Source of the DNA: Dipteris shenzhenensis
Taxonomy: Eukaryota; Polypodiophyta; Polypodiopsida; Gleicheniales
Assembly: GCA_047967505.1 (NCBI GenBank)
Contig: CM106539.1
DNA length: 64,000 nucleotides
Reading direction: 5' to 3' (one strand)
In this document: one piece after another, positions 1 to 11,183 of the stretch
Position numbering within the stretch: the first letter of the stretch is position 1
Layout: each line of letters opens with the position of its first letter
Notes under the pieces: generated by a model
What the model saw: the letters and a program-made list of their open reading frames with translations, nothing else
Told to the model about the DNA's origin: nothing
The model's database searches: none
Position numbers and translations under genes: made by a program

Positions 1-480
1 AAGAAAGCAAACCAAGTTCGCAGTGTCCTGGTAAGAGGACAAGTGTTGCTTTCCTTTTTCGAGTTTGGGAGCAAATCTCTGCAGGTAGCACAGCCAGAAG
101 TGCAATAGTGCACTGTTTCAGATTGAGACGCCCTTCTGATTGAGAAGCCCTCAGTGACTTTATTTTTCTGATTTGAGGCCGTTTCGGGGCCCGTTTTGAA
201 TGCGGAAGTTCTTCGCAGGCACTTAAAAAAAGGCCCTGTTTTTTGCTGTGCAACCACTGCGCGGCTAGTCGGTGGAAAGGTGCCGCAGAAATTGCATCGT
301 ATGCCTGTGTGTAGAGATATTGGGAGTTGCAGATTCATGCCTGTTGCCTGTTGATGCAAAATCGTCACTAGGAAGTGACTGTGTGGTGAAATACCACTTT
401 CGTCAGTTTTGCAGATCTGCCCGTGTGAGGCAAAAGCTGTGTTTTTTTTGCAGTGACAGAATATTTTGTAGTGTTCTGTA

Positions 481-1979
481 ATGGCATCTGATTCTCTTTC
501 ACAGATTGTCACTGAAAAGCTTGACAAGAACAACTTCCAAGCATGGAGAATGACGAATTTCTTGATGGGAAAAGGCTATTGGGAATTCATTACAGGAAAT
601 GAAGAAGAACCTGTTCTTCCTAATGTTCCCAGTCAACAGGAAATGCAGGCATTCAAAGGATGGCATGAGAGAGCTAGGAAAGTTATGTACTGGCTGTCTA
701 TCAGTATTTTGGACTCCATGATTGTGCATATTCAGGATGCAAATACGCCAAAGGAGGCATGGGATACTTTGGCAAAAATGTATAGCACAAATACGCAAGC
801 CAGGAAAATGCAACTCAAACAAGAGTTGCACAATGTGCAGAGAGAAAATTTGAGCATAAATGACTACCACATGAAAGTGAAGAAAATTACAGATGCACTT
901 GCTTCCATTGGGTTGCCAGTGGATGATGATGATTTGGTTTCTGTGACCTTGAATGGTCTAGGAAAGGATTATGCACAGTTTCGGACATCCATTGCTGTCC
1001 GTGAAAAATTTCCTAATTTTGAGGAGCTGATTGCTCTTCTAATTTCTGAAGAGCAGAGAAATTGTGGTGCATCTTCTTCAGCAGGAACTTCAAAAGAAAC
1101 TGTCTTCTACTCAAATGCTGGCAGAGGTAGAGGCAAAGGTAGAGGAGGCCGATCTGCAGGCCGTGGTAGAAATCAGAATATGCAGCAAACGCAAGAAAAC
1201 CAGTCCTATGTAGGAGGACATAGTAACTCTAGAGGCAGGGGGAGCCAAAGAGGCCGTGGTGGATGGTAGAGAAGCCAAAATGCAAACAGCAATGTTGAAT
1301 GCTACTATTGTGGCAAAATGGGTCATATGGCTAAGGACTGCTATAAAAAGCAGAATGACATTATGAATGGAAAATTGCAGCAAGGCAATTATGCATCTTC
1401 TAGCAGGCAGGGTGATGACAGAAATGAGCATCTATTTATGGTGCAGCATATGACCAATTCTGTGACAAGTGCAGAAGAACAAAATGATGTGTGGTATGTT
1501 GACTCAGGTGCGTCAAAACACATGACAGGTCATGCAGAATGGATGCAAGATGGAAGGAAAATGGAAAAGCCAGGATTTGTGGAGACTGGTGATGATACTG
1601 CACATCCTATTATGCAGATTGGCAAAATTCCTTTGTCTATGCAGGATGGGAAAAAGAAATACTTGTCTGATGTATTTCATGTCCCGAACATCACCAAGAA
1701 CCTGGTTTCTATTGGTCAGATGGTTGAGCAGGGCTTGCAGGTCAGATTTAATCCTCATGGATGCTTTGTTGAGGATATGAAAAATAATGGTCGCTTGATA
1801 GCAAAAGGAAAGAAGAAGGGCAAGATGTTTACGTTGGATGCAGACATGCCTGAATTGAGTGCAGCAATGTTTGCACATGGGACCGGTGTAGTTGCAGATA
1901 TTGATATCTGGCACAAACGCATTGGTCATGTTAATATACAGCGACTTAAATCAATGCAAGCCCAAAATATTGTTGCAGG
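481..1979 (+). pseudogene. Copia copy 1 gag, protease and integrase N-terminus
   Basis: Encodes the structural Gag protein and the start of the Copia polyprotein. The frame opens at ATG 481 (MASDSLSQIVTEKL) and shows the UBN2/Gag region, an RG-rich stretch, a CCHC zinc knuckle (CYYCGKMGHMAKDC near 1300), the protease active site D-S-G-A in [12 protein letters not shown] near 1500, and the H-x-H start of the integrase zinc-binding domain ([10 protein letters not shown]). One in-frame TAG at 1267-1269 replaces a CAG present in sibling copies; otherwise the frame is open up to the insertion at 1980. Two codons (KF) after AW are missing relative to the other copies. Any product would be truncated. 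Confidence 0.9.
1969..1979 (+). repeat. Left target-site duplication of the DNA transposon
   Basis: ATTGTTGCAGG occurs here and again at 20832-20842. In the unoccupied Copia copies (near 12653 and 60173) it occurs once, followed directly by ATTGCC. It therefore marks the exact insertion point. Eleven bp is within the 8-11 bp range of Mutator-like elements. Confidence 0.9.
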
Positions 1980-2443
1980 GGGACGAGCATTTTCCGAGCA
2001 AAAATGTACGAGCGATCTGAGCAGTGGACCTTTAGTTAAGTCTAATTTGATACCTTCAATATATATATTTTTTCAATAAACATCATGTGCAAAGAAATAA
2101 AGTAAAAATAATATTTCTTCCAAACAATTTATAGTCAAATGGTCTAGAATCTCAGGAAGATTGAATTGAGAGACATGGAAAGATTTCTATAAAAGGACCA
2201 TTCAAACACACCAAAAGGTCACCGAAAACTATAGTGTGGTGAGTAATACATTGTTCATACACAACTCTTAAAGAAGCTGTGGGCAACAAAATACTATTTA
2301 CATACATATAGCTATATTGTGTCAAGCAAATGACTATCAAAATGCACCCAAAAAGTCAACACAAGCTACAATGGTCATACAATATTTGTATGCACCTATG
2401 CAAGTTCCTTTGATATAACCACAAGTAGAGATAAACGCCCTTC
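1980..2443. other. Left terminal region of the DNA transposon, no gene
   Basis: Holds the terminus with four GAGC repeats in the first 45 bases, then AT-rich DNA that probably includes the 3' untranslated region of the transposase gene. No further coding sequence seen. Confidence 0.6.
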
Positions 2444-5400
2444 TTAGCAAGCAAGTAGAGCTTGGTAGAGTTCTTTCCTACTTAGTGCAAATTGGTGAAT
2501 GAACATGTGTATCTTCTCATCTAGACCCAAGTATTGCATATAAATGTAATACATATGTTTGCATGGGATATATCTGTTTTGCCCTTGAGAATGGCCCATA
2601 AAGTCCAGACATGTGCATGATGGAAACACTGAAACCACAACATTGTACTTGCTCCCTTTTCTACGTGATCCTGGAGTGGAAAATAGGTACTCCACATGCT
2701 CTCTAGGGACAACTATATTAACATTGTGAACAACACATTCCAAGGAAATAGACTTAGCTATCCTTGTTCTCATTTCACATGTCATCTCAGTTACCCATTC
2801 CACAACCATGCCATCCCTTGTGCTCGGTCTACTTGTTAAATCAGTAGATTTGGCCCTAGTGCATTGCTTTTTTAATCTAAATCCTCCAGCTACTAATAAC
2901 CTCATTTCTTTCTCATCCAGGCTTGTCCCCTTCTCAATAGGCCACTCCCTCGGCACCTCAGGTGGTTTTCCTTCAATGCAATTTGATGGTGTCCATGTGT
3001 GGTCCATGTTATCCCCACAAAACCAAATCAATTGCCTTCGAATGCCTGCTTTGGTGTTGATTCTCCCAAAAAAGCTAGGTGCAGGAACACCTCTCTTTCC
3101 CGTCCTACCCTTGTGATCTATTAATTTGTGGCATTTGATTCCTTTGTCCTCTAAGTATCCTTGACACCTCACCTCACTACCTGCATTAGTTCTTCTTATA
3201 GCCCACATAGTCTTGTGTACTACCTCTTCTTCAACATATTGATTTGTTTTCAAGATTGGTGTGGTATTTTGTTTTCTCTTTCTTGGCTGATTTACATACT
3301 GGTATTCTGGACGATGTGAATCATTTGCATACACTGCTTCTGAGAAAGATTTTGACTGCTTCCTTCTCACAGTCTTCCAATCACCCATACAATCTTGACC
3401 TCCAATAGTTGCATCCACCTTGCTAGCCACCTCATTACTGAGATCAATGAACTTGCATGAGTTGCTCCCTATGTCCCCATAAGAGTGCCTTCGAGATAGC
3501 TTTTCCAAACTAGGTCCACAACCCAAGTGTAGTCCCTTTAGATATTCTGTGTATCTTGCAGTTTGCAGCAAAGCACCCGTCATATCTGTCTCACAAGCAT
3601 TTTTTAGTGTGACATATTTCACTCCGTCATTCGATGCCAACCAACTTCCATGGACTGACTCTGCAAAATTGGCTCTAGGAACTAAAAACTAGTCAGATCC
3701 CTCCATGCCCTGTGCCACAACATAGATTAGTTTCCAATAATCAAAAAACAATAAAGTTGTGAATGAAATAACAATAGACCTACCTTGAGAATGTATTCTC
3801 CCCAATGAGCCACTCTTGCATGCCACCACACAATCCATGTTTCTAAAATGGAGATGTCCTTCTTATGTGCATGATGCTTGAACCACGAACGGAGGTTTTT
3901 CAACTCGATGTCTGCAACTTCTTGAGATGGAGCATTCTTCCACTGTCTACACCTTAGCTTGAACTCCTCACGATCAAATGATGGAAGGAACTTATCATGG
4001 TTTTCCAAGCTTTGCTCCCAATGGAATAAGCAAGATCTCTCTTTTTCTTTGAGCACCTTATTGGCATCACCATTGAATACCATTCTAATTGCACGCCAAT
4101 TTGCTTGTGCCTCATCAGCCATAAACCCTTTAAATTGAGGCTTTGGGAATCCCTCCTTCTCCATGACTCTATTTAACATTTCCCAAAAAAGGATCTGGGC
4201 TTCTGTATCCTCAACCTTGAAATCCCCAATAGCAATAGTCTGTAGCTCTTGAACAAAAGGGTTGTAAACATGGCATGCCATTGTATTCCAATCATGCATA
4301 CATTTGACAAAATCAAAGCAAACCCAGCACGATCCTAACTCTCCACCTGGCCTCATCTTGTTCACTAGATCAACACCACTACCATGTCCCTTGGTAGACA
4401 TCTTGAAAACATGACATCTTTCAAATGAAGAAAATTCAAGTTGTCCAGGGAACACCATGCTCTGAAAATAATCATATACACACTTTCTTTTCAGTTGTAA
4501 AAGAGCATCATAACCATCTGCAAAGGATCCACTTTCAATTTGGGCCTCCCTTTTCCAACGTGTGAGCCTACAGTTAAGAACATGTAGCATCAAAATCCCA
4601 TTACTTATTTTTCATAAAAACTTGAGTACTTTTAATCACATTAAAAGGACAAGTATGCACATACCTTGCTCTTGTCCAAAGTTGGAGTAATCTTCTCTAG
4701 TAATGATGTCAATTCAGCATCACTCATGGCTTTTGGATCATCTTGAATGACGGCATCCAATATTATTTTTTTTGCTAATGTTTTTTGCAAGGCTTTAGGT
4801 CTTCCCATCCTATCTCTTTGTATGAGCTTAGTCAACCTAGCCTTAACTTCCTTCACAGCACCTCTAGAACTTCCTTCACCAACGGGATGCAAATGATACC
4901 CTGAGTGTATAACACACCTCTTAAATTGTGTATCACCCTTGGGGTGTGGGTAACATAAGAATAGCCTACATGGGCACTCTTGCTCGCAGAAAGGATGAGC
5001 ACCACAATGCAAATACTTAAGAGTACTATTTTCGCCAACATATGATCTTGGAGGAAACACTCGTGAAAGTCTCCCTTGCCAATGCTTCTCATTGGCCTCT
5101 TTGGTTCTCTCCAATTAAGGACAAAATATGTTTTTGCATTGTAGATGCCCACCACATCTTCGAATTCTAACTAAACCATCAAATCCTGTCATATTACTTG
5201 TTATATCATCCGTCCAAACATGGCTGTCGTATTTGGTTTCTGTCCCCTCAGCACGGTTAGGGAGGTCTGAAGCGGGAAGCTCAAACAAAATATTGCCATC
5301 ATACTTTACTGGAAGTGCATCAACTTCTTGTATTGTTGTTACAATGTCCATAGCTTTTTTGAGTGCACTTCTTGCAGGAAGGTTTTTCAAGAGAGGAACC

Positions 5401-5726
5401 AAACTCATGGTCTTATCGGATTGTTCATCTACTTGTTTTTTATCTGACACTTCCTTACTAATTTCTATCAAAAGCTTTACACCTCTAACAATGAAGGTGG
5501 TTCCAAACTGAGTGTCAAGATGAAACAAGGACTCCTCACCTACAAAGGGAACCTCAAAGGACAAGTCGTCACACTTGCTATCAAGTAGTTGATGCAAAGA
5601 GATTGAGATCGGTGAAAGTCCAAATGCTAAGTGAAGGTATTCCCTACTAATGCGTGCAACACCATTAGTTGTTGCAACTTGCAGTGTCTTCGACCTATTG
5701 TCATTGGACACAATTGCAAAATCCAT
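2444..5726 (-). pseudogene. SWIM zinc-finger transposase (Mutator-like), three exons, decayed
   Basis: Would cut and join the transposon ends. Exon A (5726-4665) starts at ATGGATTTTGC and carries a Cys/His-rich N-terminal region, with KYLHCGAHPFCEQECPC near 5000. Exon B (4567-3784) holds the putative DDE core: HDWNTMACHVYNP, then GFMADEAQANWRAI, then a C-x2-H block (CLFHWEQSLENH). Exon C (3688-2444) begins FLVPRANFAESVHGSW and ends with a SWIM finger, CTC plus a spacer plus CKH, near 2620-2570. The B/C intron (3783-3689, GTAGGT to CTAG) keeps frame. Damage: an in-frame TAA at 5117-5115 in an otherwise continuous frame, and the best A/B splice (GTATGT at 4664, TAG at 4568) does not keep frame. 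Family order (Cys/His region, DDE core, SWIM) fits Mutator-like transposases. The three catalytic residues are my reading, not verified by alignment. Confidence 0.72.
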
Positions 5727-6153
5727 GGAGCTTGTGGAACACAATCTCCCTTCCTTCAAGTGAAAGGAAAATTAGTCTTACCAGTTTTGAGATCTATTGC
5801 TAGCAAACGAGGCACAAGTGAGTAAGCATGTGAGCAACAGTAGTTCACGCATTTGTCTCCTTTCGAACTCTATACTGCCCAACTCTGCACTTGTAGTGCA
5901 AAAGCATAGAAAGAGGCCATCATTGTTCTTTGATACTAAATCAGCTAGACGATCAAACTCATAATATAACCACATTCATTGCCACCGCCACGTCCCAAGC
6001 GCCAACGTTCCAAGCACTCAAGTTGGCAACCCACTTATCATTCATTGAAACTTTCTCTAGGATGGAGAGGATGGGGAGTCATAAAAGAGTCATGTTACTC
6101 AAGGTTGATTTTTCCAAGGCTAATGCACACGAAAAAGAACCACTACAAGTTAA

Positions 6154-7740
6154 TTTCGCTGGCGAAACTATATTAGCAGATGCAACTAGCTCAAAGAATG
6201 GATGGGAGGTGCTGACAGAAGCTTGGATGGAGGGTTTGTCAATTTCACTACACTAGCAAGTTTCAAGTTTATGGGAGCTGTTGCTTATATCTCTTACAGT
6301 TTCGGTACGCTATGGGCATTTTTTAAACCATTTTGAATAGCACTAAAGGGATGTATGCTATGTGTGTTCTTATCAATTATGTTAATAGATTGTGTAGGCT
6401 AAGGCTAATGACTCTTTGCGATTGACAAGTACTAGATGCACTGAGTAGTATCCAATGCCCAAAGGAATAAGGGCCAAATTAGGACTCTCAATCATATAAT
6501 ATTTTAAAATCTCATGCCCAATGTTTTGAGCAATGAAAAATATAAAAATGTCAGTACTTTACTTTAAACAATGGAAAACATCATCTTTAGGATACCTTTG
6601 CCGAAGAGGCCTTAAATGGGTGTGTATCCCTAGTATAATTTTTACTCTAAAATTAATCATACCAAAGGATGGAATAGTTGCGAGAGAAAAATCATGGACA
6701 TGATGCCATCATTAGATCTAATGAAATAATAGAGCTCAAGAAGGTTAATGGATTGAAGGTGGTAGGAAAAAGTAAAGACATCATAGTTTCGCTGGCGAAA
6801 CACTATTGGAGGCCATTTCATTTGGAGTTCACAACTATAGTTTTGCTGGCGAAACTAAACGGGGTGGGGAAAATGAAACTAAGCGAAGGAGGAAGGTCGA
6901 AGGGAAACAAAAGTGGAAGAAAGGAGGGTGGAGAGGGAGAGGGAGAAGAAGAGGCAGAGGCAGAGAAAGAAGCGAAACTAGTTCAGAGAAAGAGAAGGGG
7001 AGGCAGAGCCAGAGAAAGAGGCAGAGAAGACTAGTTTCGTTGGCACTAGTTTTGCTGGCGAAACTAGTGAAGACGACTCCGGTTGCGCCCACACCTACGC
7101 TTTCACTAGTTTCGCTGGCGAAACTAGTGAAGACGACTCCGGTTGTGCCCACACCTACGCCTACGCCTACGCCCACACCTACGCCTTCACTAGTTTCGTT
7201 GGCGAAACTAGTGAACACTAGTTTCGCTGGCGAAACTAGTAGTTTCGCCAGCGAGTTTCGCTGGTGAAACTAGTTTCACGAAACTCGAAACTAGTCTAGT
7301 TTCGCCAGCGAAACTTGCTGGCGAAACTAGTTTCACTGGCCAGCGAAACTAGTGAACACTAGTTTCGCCAGCGAAACTAGTCTGGCGAAACTAGTTTCGC
7401 TGGCCAGCAAAACTAGTGAACACTAGTTTCACTGGCGAAACTTATAATGGATGATTTAGCTAATTAAAAATTATTTATTTATATTTTATAATGTTAAAAC
7501 CTTCAATAAAAATATTTGGAAACTTAAAAAATTTTGTTATTAAAATTGTTCGAATAGTTATACGTTCAAATCCTATTTGTTCCCTCAAAATAACTCTAGG
7601 ACCTTAAAACTTTCAATTTCTAGAAACCTTTTGAAATTACAGGAACCCTTGAATCCACCATGCAAACAATTCCATTATAAGTTTTGCCAACGAGACTAGT
7701 GTTCACTAGTTTCGCTGGCGAAACTAGTTTCGACTCCGGT
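6154..7740. repeat. Array of near-palindromes with arms GTTTCGC/GCGAAAC
   Basis: The core is TTTCGC, a 2-bp TG or CA centre, then GCGAAA. The best copies extend to 11-bp arms (ACTAGTTTCGC and its complement): 7105-7128, 7217-7240 and 7706-7729. Variants lie at 6154-6167, 6787-6800, 6841-6854, 7045-7068, 7189-7212 and several more in 7239-7440, with a half-site near 8463. Both centre orientations occur. A roughly 70-bp unit carrying a site is repeated in tandem at 7060-7210. Confidence 0.85.
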
Positions 7741-8040
7741 TGCGCCCATGCCTATGACTCCGGTTCCGCCTACGCCCACGCCTATGCCTTCACTAGTTTC
7801 GCCATTGACCACGCACTGCCCACTGGCCACTGTGCACACTCTCTTGTCGACATGGACAGGATCTTTGCTGGTGGCTGCTGCCCCCAGGACAATTTTCTTA
7901 TCTGGAAGAGAAGAAAACAAACCACTCGAAGATTGACGTACCATGAAGATCTGTGCATCGGACCATTGCAGCGCACAGAATCTAGGTGTGAGAGGCTTGG
8001 CTACGCACTCATTCAAGAACCTTGTAAGTTGTAAGCCCGT

Positions 8041-8095
8041 CTAGTGAGAGTGTGTGTGTGTGAGTGTGTGTATATGTGTGTGAGTCTGTGAGAGA
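8041..8095 (+). repeat. TG/GA-rich microsatellite
   Basis: Imperfect run of GTGTGTG units interrupted by GAG steps. Confidence 0.8.
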
Positions 8096-9039
8096 GAGAG
8101 GCTTGGGGGTTGAGAGCCGTTGCTCTCCTCACGTACTGCCATATATTTTACTTCACACAACGGCGGTCCGTTTAACGAATGTGCACCAGTAAGATTTGCA
8201 GTCTGAGTATGTAGCCGCTGATCAGAGCGAGGCCGAGATTTGCTGGCTACCGTGACAGTCCGTCGGTCGTCGAACCGAAGGGGACGTGGGGCTCCGTCGA
8301 AGTTCACGGAAAGCAGTCGAAGGACGGGGCATGCGTATTGACTAAGGAGATAATCTAGCGACATGGACGTAGGTAGAACCGGAGTCTACGCCCACGCCTA
8401 TGCCTAGTTCTTTTTTCGCCTACGCTTCTCACACGCTTCTTGTGAGTGTTATCTCACGCCTTCACTAGTTTCGCTGGCGCCCACGCCCATGCTTCTTGCA
8501 TGCTCTTTTTTCGCTTCTCCACTCACCTAGTTCGCTTACTCTCCATGCTCGCCCAACTCTCCATGCTCTGTTTCCTCTACCATAGCCTCGGCTTCCTTAT
8601 GCTTGCAGCTACTTCCTTGGCTCCTACTTCCTTCCTTCACGTCTTCAAGCTTGTTCGCAGGTTACTCTCTTAACCTTCCTTCACGTCTTCAAGCATTTAG
8701 TACTCTACTTACGGGAAGTTGCTTCTTGTCGCTCCTACTTTTCGGCATTTCGAGGGTATTTCCTGCCTTCATGGTTCACAGCTCCTTGACGTTCTTCTTC
8801 TTAGTATGGTTCGGCTCCTTAAGATTGTTTTCTCTTAACTTCTTTGCTCGCTAACTTCATGGTGTCTTGGCATATTTACTAGCGACGGATTTGTTCCTGA
8901 GCTCCCTTTCAACCTTCTCTGCCTTTGACTGATTCACCATCAGGATTCTTTGGTTGCTGTCATCCACTTCTTCGTCTTTAGTATCACTCCTCCACTTCTC
9001 CTTCTTCACCCACGCCTACGCCCACGCCTCCTTCTCGAC

Positions 9040-9125
9040 CCTCCTTCTCTGCCTACTTCTCCTTCTCCTTCTCGATCCTCCTTCTCCTTCTCGACCCTCC
9101 TTCTCCTTCTCCTTCTCCTTCTCGT
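9040..9125 (+). repeat. CTCCTT-rich simple repeat
   Basis: Repeated CTTCTCCTT and CGACCCTC blocks. Open frames across it are compositional. Confidence 0.75.
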
Positions 9126-10132
9126 TGGAAAGCGGCCAGTTTAGTCCTTTGGAGAAGAAAATCTTGTCTCATGGGTAAAGCTTCTCTCATCCTCAAGATC
9201 TTTGGAGCTCGCTGATCTCCTGCTCATGGATAGGGATTACTAGGGAACTTCAAGCTTCATCATTGATACGACCCTCCATCTGTGAGACGAGTAAATGGAC
9301 TTATCGTTCACCTTTCATTAAGAGGTCGGCAGAAAGATCTCTTACTCTATGACGAAGAACCACTTACCTATTTATAGTAAGAACAAGTGGCCTCTCGCCT
9401 TCATTTCCATTCCTGAGCTATTGATGGACAAGAGTAAAGAAACCTTACGCTGTAATTGTTTAGAGATTTGCATAAGTTTTCCCTTTCTCTATGTAAGTGA
9501 CAGATTGCTCACGGGCTTGTTCGCAAGGATTAAAGGGAACTAAAGGAGACTCCAGCTTTAGGATGTGTGCATAATTCTGTGCTATCTCTGATATGTTCTG
9601 CAGATTTTGTCTTGTTTGCTCTTCATAATCTCGCTCTTCGCGCAGCGTAAATCCTGAATACTGAGGCACTTCATTGGTTTCAAATCTTTAGGCGAAGGAT
9701 CCTAACCTGAAGGGCTTGTATACCCCCTCACGAATGCAAAGAATGCTCTGCATAGCCGCCCTCTGTGTTCATCCGATTGACACTATCCGGCCCTCTAGCA
9801 GCAAGGCAATTCCTTAATTACTCTTGACTTGGCATTTTTGACTTATGGCTCATTGGATTGCTACTGGCTTCTATCTCCAGCTGCTAAGGTATGTTGTGTA
9901 TGAGACACAAGATTCAGAGACATTGCATGAGTCACATCACTGCAGGTCTTGAGCCTTATGGAGAAAGAGCAAGATAAGAGTCTGAACCAGTTATTGTGCG
10001 AGGCTTATGCCAGCTCCACTGTCTCTTCAAATGGATGATAAAGAACTTTCAGATTTTTGGAGTCCATTTGATGTAAGATGAGCGATGGCGGCACTTTGAT
10101 TTGGAGAGGGAGAGACTGCCAGAAGCACTGCC

Positions 10133-10278
10133 CATTTGCGCTGGGCACAAATGTCTCCTGGCAGAGCCAAAAGGCCTTGTGGTGGCTCGACTCTCCATTT
10201 GCGCTGAGCGCAAATTGGCAGAACTGAATGGCCCCTTCTCCCTTTGGAGGCTTGACAAGCCTTTGCACTGGGCGCAAA
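10133..10278. repeat. Three spaced palindromes of the TTTGCGCT/AGCGCAAA type
   Basis: Sites at 10133-10153 (imperfect), 10197-10215 (perfect 9-bp arms ATTTGCGCT) and 10262-10278 (imperfect), about 64-65 bp apart. A fourth lies at 15845-15861, just past the Copia insertion; with the insertion removed it falls about 77 bp after the third. Confidence 0.75.
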
Positions 10279-10328
10279 CGAGTGTTGGAAGGACCAAATG
10301 CCATATATGGATAGTTTGGCGAAGGGAG

Positions 10329-10680
10329 TGTTGAGATATCGAGCTCCACCCGCGATATGCCAGGGTGACTGTTGTGCATTTATGTCACCGACCTGTTAGC
10401 TGGAGATGTGGTTGGTACACCACCCATGAATAATAGCTGGATGACAGCTATCCTTATCTACTCTAGTTTGTGGCTCAGTTAGTATGCCACCTTAGTTAGT
10501 TGAGTTTGGTTTGAGACCCACATATAGGGTTCTTCTATTTCTTTGTACTAGAGTTCTTTTGGCTTTCACAACTAAGAAGAGGAAAACTGTTTTCAGCCTC
10601 CACCTTTGTGTGTATTCCCCCATTGTGATTGTGAGAAAGCCTCAAGTGAGACTCCTTCCCTCTCTCCCACAATCTTCACA
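10329..10680 (+). repeat. 5' LTR of Copia copy 2
   Basis: Starts TGTTGAGATATC, ends ATCTTCACA. A TATA-like ACATATAGGG lies near 10519-10528. Confidence 0.94.
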
Positions 10681-10693
10681 TGGTATCAGAGCC
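10681..10693 (+). other. Primer-binding site of Copia copy 2
   Basis: TGGTATCAGAGCC directly follows the LTR and matches the 3' end complement of initiator methionine tRNA used by most plant Copia elements. Confidence 0.9.
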
Positions 10694-11183
10694 TTGTTCG
10701 TGGTAAGGAGCTCAAGAAAGCAAGCCAAGTTCGTGGTGTCCTGGTAAGAGGACCAGTGTTGCTTTCCTATTTCGAGTTTGGGAGCAAATCTCTGCAGGTA
10801 GCACAGCTAGAAGTGCAGGAGTGCACTGTTTCAGATTGAGGTGCCCTTCGTGGTGTGGCGAGTGTATTTTTCTGATTTGAGGCTGTTTCGGGGCCCGTTT
10901 TGAAGGCGGAAGTTCTTCGTAGGCACTCAAAAAAAGGCCCTATTTTTTGCTGTGCGACCACTGCGCGGCTTGTCGGTGGAAAGGTGCCGCAGAAATTGCA
11001 TCGTATGCCTGTGTGCAGAGATATTGGGAGTTGCAGATTCATGCCTATTGCCTGTTGATGCAAAATCGTCACTAGAAAGTGACTGTGTGGTGAAATACCA
11101 CTTTCGTCAGTTTTGCAGATCTGCCCGTGTGAGGCAAAAAGTTGTGTTTTTTGCAGTGACAGAATATTTTGCAGTGTTCTGTA

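Larger units (their letters stand above)
5727..10328. other. Central spacer of the DNA transposon between the divergent genes
   Basis: About 4.6 kb with no gene I can support. It contains the likely divergent promoters, short open frames without recognisable domains (for example 5930-6256 plus), a palindrome array at 6154-8480, purine-rich DNA at 6900-7020, a TG microsatellite near 8041-8095, CT-rich repeats at 9040-9125, and a second palindrome group at 10133-10278. Some pieces could be captured host DNA, as happens in Pack-MULEs, but I recognise none. Confidence 0.6.

Noticed and set aside
5778-5975. Extra first exon of the SWIM transposase
   Set aside because: The only donor and acceptor pair I can find would give an intron of about 28 bases, too short for plants; ATG at 5726 is preferred.
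6678-7267. Lysine/arginine/glutamate-rich frames as DNA-binding proteins
   Set aside because: They translate a purine-rich repeat and the palindrome array; no domain and no consistent start.
6154-7440. CRISPR-like array
   Set aside because: The repeats are palindromic and irregularly spaced, with repeated rather than unique spacers, in a plant nuclear context.
6154-7440. True parS centromere sites
   Set aside because: The arms resemble parS only in GTTTC/GAAAC; the centre and length differ and the ParB DNA-reading helix-turn-helix is not visible in the nearby gene.
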